This document shows, one piece after another, positions 53,159 through 61,906 of a stretch of DNA of 64,000 nt. How positions within the stretch are numbered: position 1 is the stretch's first letter; each line of letters begins with the position of its first letter. The notes under the pieces were generated by a model that was not told where the DNA came from, ran no database searches, and saw only the letters and a program-made list of their open reading frames with translations. The DNA is from Bergeyella sp. (GTDB lineage Bacteria > Bacteroidota > Bacteroidia > Flavobacteriales > Weeksellaceae): the NCBI GenBank assembly GCA_030263285.1, contig SZYB01000001.1, forward strand, positions 556,911-620,910, read 5' to 3'. The position numbers were made by a program, and so were the translations under genes.

Positions 53159-55546
53159 TTAAAACTTAAAATTATAGGTGATGTTAGGAATTAGTCTAAA
53201 TAAAGAAATCTGATTGACAACAACAGTTCCCGGTCCATCCGGATCCTCTTCGAAACTTATGTGGTAAGGGTTCTCCCGAGCATAGACGTTGTATATCCCA
53301 AAAGTCCAAGAACTTCGGTAACGTCCTTTAGATGAAGACTCATAAGTTACACTCAAATCTAATCTGTGGTATGCAGGCATTCTGTCTGTATTTCTCCCTC
53401 CACTATATTGGAGTACGTTTTTTTCATCTATTGAATATTTTCCGGCAGGAAAAGTCACAGCTCTACCTGTAGTATAAATGAATAAGGCCGAAGCACTCCA
53501 CTTTTTGCTCAGTTGGTAAGTAGCCGTAAAAGAAATATTATGGGTTTGGTCTGTTGGAGCACTGTACCATTGGTCGTTATTTATACACTCTATTTTTCTC
53601 TCTGACTTAGACAAAGTGTAGGAAAACCATCCTGTTAGTTTTCCTGTCTTCTTTTTTGCAATGAGTTCTAAACCATATGCTCTTCCTTTACCAAATAACA
53701 ACTCACTTTCTATATCTTGTCCACTATAAAACAATATTTGACTGGGATTTTTAAAATCAATTTGATTTTGCAGTGATTTGTAATATACTTCGGCATTCAG
53801 CTCGTAAGCATTTTTTTTTAAATTTCTACTGTAGCCCGCACCTACCTGATCTGAAATCCCTGGTCTTATAGTGTAACTGTTTCCTATCCACTGACCTACG
53901 GATGCCATGCCCACATAGTCCGGGTTTATGAGGTGAAGATTTTGGGTGTTTCTAAAGTAGCCCGCTTTAAAACTGCTCACCTCATTGATACGATAATTTC
54001 CGGAAATACGTGGCTCGAGATTTACATACGTTTTCCCCAGCTTGCCTTCTTCTAAATTCTTGGTCCCCACGAGATTCCCATCTTGATAAATGTTGTATCG
54101 GTCACCACCCAAAATTGTTGATAGGGAAAGTCTCAATCCATAATTAATTGTCAACTTCCCCGTGATTACTTTAAATTCGTCATTTATGTACAAAGCATTT
54201 TCCCATAATTTCCTGGAATTTCTCGCATAACTACTTACACTACTTCCAGAGATCCTGTTCGAAGTTATGGTATGGTAAATAGATTGTAACCCAAAATTTA
54301 TCAAATGCTTATTTCTTGCAAACCATGTGAAATCTTGTTTGAAATTCCAATCGCTAATTGTCGAACGTAAACCAGAATTTTTTCCGGAATTTCTTACATC
54401 GATCTGCTGGTTATATTCACTGTAAATCAATGAAGCATTGGAAAATAATTTACTATTAAGAATACTATTCCAACGCAAAGTTCCTACCCTATTCTCCCAG
54501 AGCATAGAAACGTCTCCTACCTCAAATTTGTCCCCCCCAAAATATCCCGATAAATACACTCGGTTATTTTCATTGATTTTATAATTTACCTTTGAATTAA
54601 AATCATAAAAACGGGGCAACTGGTTTGTACCAAAATCTGATTCTGATTCTTCCTTTTGAAAAAGCAAGTCGAGGATTGATCTTCTGAATGACACAATGAA
54701 TGAAGATTTTTCTTTTTGTATGGGACCTTCTACACTTATCCTTCCACCCAGCAAGCCCAATCCTCCACTTACGCTATACTCTTTGTTGTTACCCTCTTTC
54801 ATTTTTACTGCCAATACAGAAGAAAGACGTCCTCCATATTGCGCAGGACTACTCCCTTTTGTAATCTTTACGTCTTTTATCGCATCGCTATTAAAAGCAC
54901 TTACCAGACCAAATAAATGAGAGATGTTATAAATCGGAGCTTCGTCAAGCAGGACAAGATTCTGATCTATTGCCCCACCTCTTACCGTAAATCCATCACT
55001 TATATCTCCGGCACTTTTAACCCCAGGCAGCAATTGTAGGGTTTTTATTATGTCCCTTTCTCCAAGTAAAACAGGAAGTTTTTCTATCTTTTTTATGTTG
55101 AGGATCTCCTCACCCATCTGAGCTGTAGAGAGATTTTTATCTCTTTTGGCATCAGAAATAACCACTTCTTCTATCCCTACCTCTTTCCTTCCATCATCAA
55201 TATTTTCCTCTTTTATTCTTTTATTTTTCACTTCTTCTTCCAAGGCAATGTCTAACCTCTTATCCTTATCAAGTATAACGGACCGTTGGGTGCTTTTGTA
55301 TCCCGGATAAGAAATAACGAGGGTGTAATTTCCCTCTGGTAGAGATAAAGAATAAAAACCCTGTCCATTAGAAATAAGATTTATTAGAGAGTTTTCTGCA
55401 ATTCTCACACTCGCTCCCACAATAGATTCTCCTCTATCTCTATCTTTGACGGTTCCACTTACAGAATACCGTTGTTGTGCTGTAAGCAAAATACTTAAGC
55501 ACATTGCCGAAAATGTGGCAACGATTTTGGTTAGAGATGTTTTCAT
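53159..55546 (-). CDS. TonB-dependent outer-membrane receptor with CarboxypepD_reg domain
   Basis: 795 residues from the ATG at 55546, which gives a clean signal peptide (MKTSLTKIVATFSAMCLSIL, cleavage after LTAQ); the longer frame adds 50 residues with no signal. Residues ~30-115 are a carboxypeptidase-regulatory-like fold (GTVKDRDRGESIVGASVRIA). The plug follows (VKSAGDISDGFTVRGGAIDQ; HLFGLVSAFNSDAIKDVKI) and then a 22-strand barrel ending in Phe (RLIPNITYNFKF). It takes up an unknown ligand with energy from TonB. Its DUF4249 partner just downstream is decayed. Codons look normal and the frame is intact. Confidence 0.92.
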   Translation of the reverse strand: MKTSLTKIVATFSAMCLSILLTAQQRYSVSGTVKDRDRGESIVGASVRIAENSLINLISNGQGFYSLSLPEGNYTLVISYPGYKSTQRSVILDKDKRLDIALEEEVKNKRIKEENIDDGRKEVGIEEVVISDAKRDKNLSTAQMGEEILNIKKIEKLPVLLGERDIIKTLQLLPGVKSAGDISDGFTVRGGAIDQNLVLLDEAPIYNISHLFGLVSAFNSDAIKDVKITKGSSPAQYGGRLSSVLAVKMKEGNNKEYSVSGGLGLLGGRISVEGPIQKEKSSFIVSFRRSILDLLFQKEESESDFGTNQLPRFYDFNSKVNYKINENNRVYLSGYFGGDKFEVGDVSMLWENRVGTLRWNSILNSKLFSNASLIYSEYNQQIDVRNSGKNSGLRSTISDWNFKQDFTWFARNKHLINFGLQSIYHTITSNRISGSSVSSYARNSRKLWENALYINDEFKVITGKLTINYGLRLSLSTILGGDRYNIYQDGNLVGTKNLEEGKLGKTYVNLEPRISGNYRINEVSSFKAGYFRNTQNLHLINPDYVGMASVGQWIGNSYTIRPGISDQVGAGYSRNLKKNAYELNAEVYYKSLQNQIDFKNPSQILFYSGQDIESELLFGKGRAYGLELIAKKKTGKLTGWFSYTLSKSERKIECINNDQWYSAPTDQTHNISFTATYQLSKKWSASALFIYTTGRAVTFPAGKYSIDEKNVLQYSGGRNTDRMPAYHRLDLSVTYESSSKGRYRSSWTFGIYNVYARENPYHISFEEDPDGPGTVVVNQISLFRLIPNITYNFKF

Positions 55547-55754
55547 TTGATATTTCATTTGATTACTTCCAAAAAACGCAAGGGGAGAAAACCAAGATTC
55601 TAGCGTAATCCTCGTTTGGGTCAAGAACCAATACATTAGTAAAAAAATCATAGTCCGATTGCCTATCAAGCAAATACAAAAAACTATGATAAGCACAATT
55701 ATTCAGCTTTTTTATTTTTATGATTGTTAGCCGTTATAAATAAAAAACGAACGA

Positions 55755-55781
55755 CATGGTTTATTTCAAAAAAATTAACCA
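55755..55781. repeat. inverted repeat upstream of the TonB receptor gene
   Basis: ATGGTT and AACCAT arms flank a 15-nt AT-rich centre, about 200 nt upstream of the receptor start. It could be an operator; the arms are short. Confidence 0.3.
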
Positions 55782-55799
55782 TATTGGCTGTTAATATGA

Positions 55800-55988
55800 A
55801 TGGCCAAAAAAATTATGTTATCTATTTTTTTCTTCTCACCTCACCCTAAGATAATTTTCTCAGGAGAATGGCAGGTTGTGAGATATACGTGGAGATACAG
55901 TAACTATAGAAAGCGAAACACTCCCCCCCTGAAAAAAGACTATTTTATTTTTAGGAACTACTACACCTTCCTTAATAATAGATTATAG
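55800..55988 (+). pseudogene. possible fragment of a small exported protein
   Basis: A 62-codon plus-strand frame reads MAKKIMLSIFFFSPHPKIIF then SGEWQVVRYTWRYSNY. The GxWxVVxY wording recalls lipocalin-like lipoproteins of Bacteroidota, but it is too short for a domain. It may be a remnant or chance. The rest of the 55559-56020 gap holds nothing else I recognise except the inverted repeat and the receptor leader. Confidence 0.25.
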
Positions 55989-56020
55989 AAAAAAACATCA
56001 AACTATCGAAATAATTTTAG

Positions 56021-56686
56021 TCATGCGATCATTCCATCTACTATCGTTAACTTACGATCGGTAACTTTTGCAAGACCCAGATTGTGTGTCACGATGATAA
56101 AAGTCTGATTATATTTGTCCCTAAGATCAAAAAATAACCGATGGAGCCCCTCCGCATTTTTAGAATCAAGATTTCCCGTGGGTTCATCTGCATAAATAAT
56201 TTTTGGCGACATGATAAGCGCCCTGGCTACCGCCACTCTCTGAGCTTCTCCACCCGAAAGCTGATTAGGCTTTTGATGTATCTTATTTGTAATTTTCAGA
56301 TCTTCAAACAGAGTAAATGCCTTTTCTCTGTAATTTTTTTCGTCCTCTCCTGCAATTTTTACGGGTAACATAACGTTCTCCAATGCTGTAAATTCGGGAA
56401 GAAGCTGATGGTATTGAAACACGAAACCTATATTTCTATTCCTAAATTTAGAAAGGTCACTATCCTTCATCTCCATGAAAGACTCGTCTGCAATGGTAAT
56501 TTCGGTTTTATACTCCTGAGGACGAGTAGGCAAATCCAACGTACCCAAAATCTGGAGCAAAGTAGACTTCCCTGCACCCGACTCCCCCACCACAGAAACC
56601 ACCTCTCCCTCTTTTATATGAACCTCAACCCCCTTCAGCACCTCTATATTACCGTAGAATTTATGTACATTTTTTGCCTTTATCAT
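56021..56686 (-). CDS. LolD-like ABC transporter ATPase
   Basis: 221-residue ATPase of the MacB/LolD group. Walker A is GESGAGKST (about 36-44), Q loop FVFQYHQLLPEFTALENV (about 89-106), signature LSGGEAQRVAVARAL and Walker B IIYADEPTGNLD. LolD powers lipoprotein release from the inner membrane together with LolC/E; those genes are not adjacent here, so the exact partner is unknown. It stands alone downstream of pdhC. Confidence 0.88.
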   Translation of the reverse strand: MIKAKNVHKFYGNIEVLKGVEVHIKEGEVVSVVGESGAGKSTLLQILGTLDLPTRPQEYKTEITIADESFMEMKDSDLSKFRNRNIGFVFQYHQLLPEFTALENVMLPVKIAGEDEKNYREKAFTLFEDLKITNKIHQKPNQLSGGEAQRVAVARALIMSPKIIYADEPTGNLDSKNAEGLHRLFFDLRDKYNQTFIIVTHNLGLAKVTDRKLTIVDGMIA

Positions 56687-56769
56687 AGGGAACCGAAAAT
56701 ACTGATTCAGTAAGATATTAAGAAGAATAAAAAGAAACCTTTCATGAAGTTTTTTACAAAATGCTTTGT

Positions 56770-58413
56770 CTAAAGCAAAAGAGTTAAAGGCTGCTCCAGA
56801 TAGGTTCTCACAGTTTGTAAAAACTCTGCTCCGGTGGCTCCATCTATCACTCTATGATCACAGGCGAGAGAAACCTTCATGGTATTTCCCACCACGATTT
56901 GTCCCTCTTTCACAATTGGTTTTTCTACAATGGTTCCCACAGAAAGAATGGCAGAATTGGGCTGATTTACAATAGAGGTAAATACTTCAATACCAAACAT
57001 TCCCAAATTTGAAATAGAAAAAGTAGAACCTTCCATTTCATTGGCTTTCAGTGCTTTTGTTTTAGCACGTGCTGCCATATCTTTTACCTGGGCAGAGATT
57101 TGATTATAATTCAAAAAATCCGCGTTTTTGAGCACAGGAACCACAAGACCGTCCGGCACTGCCACAGCAACCCCTATATTAATATCCCCGTGATGTACAA
57201 TCTTGTCGGTCCGCCAACTGGAATTTACCTGAGGATGTTTTCTAAGCGCCACAGCACATGCCTTTACTATCATGTCATTGAATGAAACCTTGGTATCCGG
57301 CAAAGCATTCATCTCTTCCCTAGCCTCCATTGCTTTATCCATATTAATCTCTACCATAAGGTAGTAATGAGGCGCCGTAAACTTACTCTCAGAAAGCCTT
57401 TTGGCGATGACCAGCCTCATCTGAGAATTAGGTGTCTCCGTCGTTTCCGATAAAGGAGTCACTGCAGGAGCTTTAGCGGCAACACTTACCTTCTCGGCAG
57501 GAACAGCAGAATCCGATTCCGAAAACACTGTTCCTTTATACGATTCTATATCTTTCTTTATAATTCTTCCGTTTTCTCCAGACCCCCGGAGAGAAGTGAG
57601 CGCAATACCTCTCTCCTGAGCCATCTTTCTGGCCAGTGGAGAAATGGCGATCCTCTCTATTAAATCCTCATTAACCGCCTGCTCTTGGATATTTTGAGAT
57701 GACCGAACTGCAAAGTTTTGAGATTCTTTTTTCGGTATACCGCCCGCCGGAGAATTTCTCCCTCCAGAAGCAATAAACGACACATCCGTCCCTTCAGGTC
57801 CTATAACTGCCAAAACAGCATCCACCGGAACCGAGGATCCCTCGGCAACCCCTTGATATAACAAAAACCCCTGGTATTCTGACTCAAAATCCTGAACCGC
57901 CTTGTCTGTCTCTATCTCTGCTATGATATCCCCTTCTTTTATCTCATCCCCCACCTTTTTGTGCCATTTGGCCACTTTTCCTTCCGCCATGGTATCCGAA
58001 AGTCTCGGCATGTTGACCACCTCAACGCCTTCCGGAATTTCTGTGACCGTCAAACCTATCTCAGCAGAATGAGGCTCCTCCCGAACTTCTTTTTTTTCTC
58101 CACGGGAAGCGAATTCTGCTTTTTCGCCTAGAACAACCCTCCCCTGGGAAGAAATAAGCGCAGTAACATCTTCCCCTTTTGCACCAATAACAGCCAACAC
58201 TCCATCTACCGGAGCCTGAGCACCTTCCGCCACTCCCACATAAAGCAGCGTACCCTCCACCTCCGACTCAAAATCCTGAACCGCCTTGTCTGTCTCTATC
58301 TCTGCTATGATATCCCCTTCTTTTATCTCATCCCCCACCTTTTTGTGCCATTTCGCAACCTTACCCTCGATCATGGTATCGGACAAACGTGGCATTGTAA
58401 TCACTTCAGCCAT
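56770..58413 (-). CDS. pdhC: pyruvate dehydrogenase E2, dihydrolipoamide acetyltransferase
   Basis: 547 residues: two lipoyl domains (about 1-80 and 130-210) with lipoyl lysines Lys43 and Lys171 in EIETDKAVQDFESE, an E1/E3-binding domain (ISPLARKMAQERGIALTSLR, about 262-281), and the acetyltransferase core (about 320-547) with His520 in ACDHRVIDGATGAEFL. Pro/Ala/Glu-rich linkers join them. The lipoyl repeats share an 89-bp stretch without a single difference, so they are kept alike by conversion or are recent. pdhA precedes it by 81 nt. E1beta and E3 are elsewhere. Confidence 0.95.
   Translation of the reverse strand: MAEVITMPRLSDTMIEGKVAKWHKKVGDEIKEGDIIAEIETDKAVQDFESEVEGTLLYVGVAEGAQAPVDGVLAVIGAKGEDVTALISSQGRVVLGEKAEFASRGEKKEVREEPHSAEIGLTVTEIPEGVEVVNMPRLSDTMAEGKVAKWHKKVGDEIKEGDIIAEIETDKAVQDFESEYQGFLLYQGVAEGSSVPVDAVLAVIGPEGTDVSFIASGGRNSPAGGIPKKESQNFAVRSSQNIQEQAVNEDLIERIAISPLARKMAQERGIALTSLRGSGENGRIIKKDIESYKGTVFSESDSAVPAEKVSVAAKAPAVTPLSETTETPNSQMRLVIAKRLSESKFTAPHYYLMVEINMDKAMEAREEMNALPDTKVSFNDMIVKACAVALRKHPQVNSSWRTDKIVHHGDINIGVAVAVPDGLVVPVLKNADFLNYNQISAQVKDMAARAKTKALKANEMEGSTFSISNLGMFGIEVFTSIVNQPNSAILSVGTIVEKPIVKEGQIVVGNTMKVSLACDHRVIDGATGAEFLQTVRTYLEQPLTLLL
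57881..57969 (-). repeat. 89-bp direct repeat in pdhC, copy in lipoyl domain 2
   Basis: Identical at every base to 58265-58353, exactly 384 nt (128 codons) away. Confidence 0.95.
58265..58353 (-). repeat. 89-bp direct repeat in pdhC, copy in lipoyl domain 1
   Basis: Identical at every base to 57881-57969. The neighbouring bases on either side differ. Confidence 0.95.
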
Positions 58414-58494
58414 ATGTATTTTTTTGATTTGAAGTTTATCTATTTCTTTTATTCACCATCAAGAAAAAGTATCCACTCTTGAATAAACAGACCA

Positions 58495-59499
58495 TCATAG
58501 GTTCTCTATTTTATCTACAAAAGGATAATTTTCCTGATCATAAACGTACTCGTATATTTTTTCCCTAGACGGATACGGGGAATTCTCCATAAACTCTACA
58601 CACTCCTCTACCATCTCTCTAGATTTTTGGTCAGCCTCCTCAAGCTCCTTCTCCGTAGCCCACTTATTCTTTAAAATTCTCTCCTTTACCAATGCTATGG
58701 GATCATCATTTTTTCTTAGCGTTACCTCCTCCTTACTCCTATAGGGCTCCGCATCCGACATAGAATGCCCCCTGTATCGATAAGTTCTTGCCTCTATAAA
58801 AGTAGGCCCATCCCCCCTTCTGGCTCTCTCTATGGCTTCATAGGCTGTTTCTGCAACCTTCTTAGGATCCATCGCATCTACCTGCATACAAGGCATTTCG
58901 TATCCCAAACCAAGTTTATAAATGTCTTCATGATTCGCCGTCCTCTTTACCGATGTTCCCATAGCATACTGATTATTCTCCACCACAAACACTACAGGCA
59001 ACTTCCAATTCATTGCCATGTTAAAGGTTTCATGCAAAGATCCCTGTCTTGCAGCTCCATCTCCAAAAAAACAAACGTTCACCGCCTTCCTATCAAAATA
59101 TTTATCTGCAAAGGCGATACCGGCCCCTAAAGGAATCTGTCCCCCCACAATTCCATGTCCACCATAAAATCTGTGCTCTCTACTGAAAATATGCATAGAT
59201 CCACCCATTCCGCCCGAGGTTCCCGTGGCTTTTCCACAAAGTTCAGCAAGGATTCTTCTAGGATCTACCCCCATCGCCATAGGATGAATATGGCATCTGT
59301 AAGCTGTGATCATGCTATCCTTCGATAAGTCCATAGCATGGACAAAACCTGCGGGAATAGCCTCCTGCCCGTTGTATAAGTGAAGAAAACCTCTTATTTT
59401 CTGTTTCAAATAAAGGGAGCGACATTTATCCTCAAATCTTCTCCACATCGTCATGTCTGCATACCATTTCAGATATACCTCTTTTGAAAATTCTTTCAT
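58495..59499 (-). CDS. pdhA: pyruvate dehydrogenase E1 component, alpha subunit
   Basis: 334 residues; with E1beta it decarboxylates pyruvate and loads acetyl on E2 lipoate. The thiamine diphosphate motif GDGAARQGSLHETFNMAMNW (about 166-185), ending NNQYA further on, is intact, as are YRCHIHPMAMGVDPRRI and TYRYRGHSMSDAEPYRSKEE (about 262-281), the phosphorylation-loop region. E1beta is not adjacent, as in many flavobacteria. It starts 25 nt after a TACTTTTG box and precedes pdhC. Confidence 0.95.
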   Translation of the reverse strand: MKEFSKEVYLKWYADMTMWRRFEDKCRSLYLKQKIRGFLHLYNGQEAIPAGFVHAMDLSKDSMITAYRCHIHPMAMGVDPRRILAELCGKATGTSGGMGGSMHIFSREHRFYGGHGIVGGQIPLGAGIAFADKYFDRKAVNVCFFGDGAARQGSLHETFNMAMNWKLPVVFVVENNQYAMGTSVKRTANHEDIYKLGLGYEMPCMQVDAMDPKKVAETAYEAIERARRGDGPTFIEARTYRYRGHSMSDAEPYRSKEEVTLRKNDDPIALVKERILKNKWATEKELEEADQKSREMVEECVEFMENSPYPSREKIYEYVYDQENYPFVDKIENL

Positions 59500-59524
59500 A
59501 GTCTTTTTTCAGTATGTTTCGGAA

Positions 59525-59532
59525 CAAAAGTA
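59525..59532 (-). promoter_or_regulatory. -7 box TACTTTTG for pdhA-pdhC
   Basis: TACTTTTG on the minus strand, 25 nt upstream of the pdhA ATG. Confidence 0.5.
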
Positions 59533-59739
59533 TAAAAAAAGAATATCTTTCCTAACCAAAAACTCATTATATAATTTGAGGACATATGCAAAAATAAAAA
59601 TCTCTATCCCATTTCTACTTTCCCCACGCAAAGGAAGTCCTCATACGTGTATCGCAAAAAGATTCGGCCGCCATTGTAATCTGTTTTTCCCTTTGATTAC
59701 TCATTGGCTATTTCACTTACCTATTTATTATTATTTTTT

Positions 59740-59747
59740 TACCTTTG
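59740..59747 (+). promoter_or_regulatory. -7 box TACCTTTG for the BlaI-like gene
   Basis: TACCTTTG on the plus strand, 39 nt upstream of the ATG at 59787. A TTG start at 59745 would fall inside it and is therefore rejected. Confidence 0.5.
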
Positions 59748-59786
59748 GCAAAAATTATAATCTGCCTTGCTCCCCATAACCTTCCC

Positions 59787-60200
59787 ATGAAGCTTAAAAC
59801 ACTCACCCCCACGGAGGAAAGTCTTATGAAAATCTTGTGGAGTCTGGATGTTTTTTACCTCAAGGATGTATTGTGCGAGCATCCGGAACCAAAGCCGCAT
59901 CAGAATACCATATCTACCTATCTTAAATTGCTATCAGAAAAAGGATTTATAGATCACACAAAGGAGGGACGAATTTTTAAATATTTTGTAAAAATTGCCC
60001 ACCGGGACTATAAAATTTTTCTCATTGAAAAAACCATAGAACAGCATTTCCATGAAAATTCGGATGAGTTTGTCCACTTTCTACTGGATCAAAACATCAT
60101 AAGGAACCCCCGGCTTAAAGAAAAATCAATAAACTCTAAGAAAAAAAACAAAAAGACAAAGGGAAAAGGAAAAAGAAAAAAAGGGAAAAAAGCCTGGTAA
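59787..60200 (+). CDS. BlaI/MecI/CopY-family transcriptional regulator with lysine-rich tail
   Basis: 137 residues from the ATG at 59787. Residues 1-75 are a winged helix of the penicillinase-repressor family: LTPTEESLMKILWSLDVFYL (about 5-24) and QNTISTYLKLLSEKGFIDHT (about 40-59). The next ~40 residues would be the dimer helix. The last ~25 are almost only Lys with Gly, Arg and Ser, ending GKRKKGKKAW, a tail I do not recall for this family. No BlaR1/M56 sensor gene is adjacent, so the trigger is unknown. The tail may add unspecific DNA binding. Confidence 0.85.
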   Translation: MKLKTLTPTEESLMKILWSLDVFYLKDVLCEHPEPKPHQNTISTYLKLLSEKGFIDHTKEGRIFKYFVKIAHRDYKIFLIEKTIEQHFHENSDEFVHFLLDQNIIRNPRLKEKSINSKKKNKKTKGKGKRKKGKKAW

Positions 60201-60271
60201 ATAAACAATTTTATGCTAATTCTATACTTTTTTTTTGCCTCTTCGCCGTCTCGTTATTTATTTAAAATACA

Positions 60272-60877
60272 ATGAAAAAAGCACTGTTGGTCATTGATAT
60301 TCAAAATGATTTTTGCCAGGGGGGAGCACTTGCCGTATCGGGTGGTGAAGAAGTAATACCCTACGTTAATGGTCTTATGGAAAATAATCTGTATTCCGAA
60401 ATAGTTCTGACACAGGATTGGCATCCCAAAAATCACAAAAGCTTTGCTTCTTTCCACAAAAAAAATACAGGAGAAACCGTTCTTCTCAACAATCTTCCAC
60501 AAATATTATGGCCCGATCACTGCATTCAGGGAACCTCTGGGGCGGAATTTCATCCCAAACTCAGAAAAGAACTTGCCACGCATATAGTACAAAAAGGAAC
60601 TCATGCTTCTCATGATAGCTACAGCGGATTTCAGGATAATCATGGAATGAGAAAAACCAACCTGGACGAATATCTAAAAAACAAAAAAATACAACAAGTG
60701 GAAATAGTGGGACTTGCCTTGGACTATTGCGTAAAATACACCTGTCTGGACGCTGTAAGAAACGGATACCATACTCTCTTACATTTTAGAGGAACAAAGG
60801 CCGTAAATCTAAAACCAAAAGACGCCCACGAGAGTCTCTTCGAACTTCTGGAAAACGGAGTTTCTGTACTGGCATAA
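60272..60877 (+). CDS. pncA: nicotinamidase
   Basis: Cysteine-hydrolase-family nicotinamidase, 201 residues, turning nicotinamide into nicotinate for NAD salvage. The catalytic triad is Asp9 (LLVIDIQNDF), Lys108 (VQKGTHASHD) and Cys153 (GLALDYCVKYTC); metal ligands Asp49 and His51 lie in TQDWHPKNH, with His83 in WPDHCIQG. Its 3' end converges on rluB with a 25-nt gap. Length and all key residues are normal. Confidence 0.94.
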   Translation: MKKALLVIDIQNDFCQGGALAVSGGEEVIPYVNGLMENNLYSEIVLTQDWHPKNHKSFASFHKKNTGETVLLNNLPQILWPDHCIQGTSGAEFHPKLRKELATHIVQKGTHASHDSYSGFQDNHGMRKTNLDEYLKNKKIQQVEIVGLALDYCVKYTCLDAVRNGYHTLLHFRGTKAVNLKPKDAHESLFELLENGVSVLA

Positions 60878-60902
60878 AAGCAGGAAACAATGAAAAACCC
60901 GG

Positions 60903-61829
60903 TTATAACATTTTCAGATTATTCACCTCCTGATCCGTAAGAATTCTCCAATGCCCTCTTTTAATATTTTTCTTGGTAAGTCCTGCAAACATTACTCTAT
61001 CCAAAGATTCCACCTCGTATCCCAATCTCTGGAAAATTCTTCTAATCACCCTATTCCAGCCGATGTGTATTTCAAGTCCTACTTCGTTCTTGGGTTTTCC
61101 TTCTATGTAGGAAATACGATTTACCAAAGCTATTCCCTCCTCTAGTCGAATCCCCTTTTCAACAGACTGCAAATCTCTCGCACTAAGCTTTTTATCCAAA
61201 ATCACGTGATAAATTTTCTTAATACTGTAAGAAGGGTGGGTAAGCTTTTTGGTAAGATGTCCGTCGTTGGTAAGCAAAATAACCCCCGTGGTAGACCTAT
61301 CCAACCTGCCTACAGGATACAATCTATAAGGAGAAGCACTGGTGATAAGATCCATTACTGTCTTTCTAGCTTTCTCGTCCCTGGTAGTAGAGATATACCC
61401 CTTAGGCTTATTGAGCAGCACGTATACATTTTTCTCCGGTGTTATAGACTGTCCATCAAAAACTACTTTGTCGTGCACTTTTACCTGATATCCCATTTCC
61501 AAAACCTCTACTCCGTTTACAAGCACCAAGCCTTGTTTTATGAGGATATCCGCTTCCCGCCTACTACATATCCCCGAATTCGCAATATATTTATTGAGGC
61601 GGATCGTCTCCTTATGTAGATCTTTGTCTATTTTTTCCTGCTTTCTTCGCTTTATTATGTGATCTACTTTCCCGGCGTTTGCCCTATTAACCGCGTACCC
61701 CCCCATCGAAGATCTACCCTCTCCCCCCTTTTTATATTTTTTTCTACTGTCAAAATCCCTATCGGAAGTGTTTTTACCAATTCCGCGCCTCCTCTTTGAC
61801 CGATCAGAATTATTTCGCCCCTCACTCAT
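60903..61829 (-). CDS. 23S rRNA pseudouridine synthase, RluB-like
   Basis: 308 residues. The first ~75 are a very basic, disordered-looking extension (RSKRRRGIGKNTSDRD, KKYKKGGEG). An S4 domain follows (IRLNKYIANSGICSRREADI, about 76-95), then the RsuA/RluB catalytic domain with the aspartate in GRLDRSTTGVILLTNDG (about 175-191) and the earlier KPKGYISTTRDE. Position in rRNA (2605-type) is inferred from family. A TAATTTTG box lies 16 nt upstream. Basic N-terminal extensions are usual for this phylum. Confidence 0.9.
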   Translation of the reverse strand: MSEGRNNSDRSKRRRGIGKNTSDRDFDSRKKYKKGGEGRSSMGGYAVNRANAGKVDHIIKRRKQEKIDKDLHKETIRLNKYIANSGICSRREADILIKQGLVLVNGVEVLEMGYQVKVHDKVVFDGQSITPEKNVYVLLNKPKGYISTTRDEKARKTVMDLITSASPYRLYPVGRLDRSTTGVILLTNDGHLTKKLTHPSYSIKKIYHVILDKKLSARDLQSVEKGIRLEEGIALVNRISYIEGKPKNEVGLEIHIGWNRVIRRIFQRLGYEVESLDRVMFAGLTKKNIKRGHWRILTDQEVNNLKML

Positions 61830-61845
61830 TTCTTATGGTTTTGCA

Positions 61846-61853
61846 CAAAATTA
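61846..61853 (-). promoter_or_regulatory. -7 box TAATTTTG for the rluB-like gene
   Basis: TAATTTTG on the minus strand, 16 nt upstream of the ATG. Confidence 0.45.
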
Positions 61854-61906
61854 CGACTCTATAAGTTAAAAAAGAGATAATCCCAGGTAAATCTTAGTTT
61901 TTTGTC

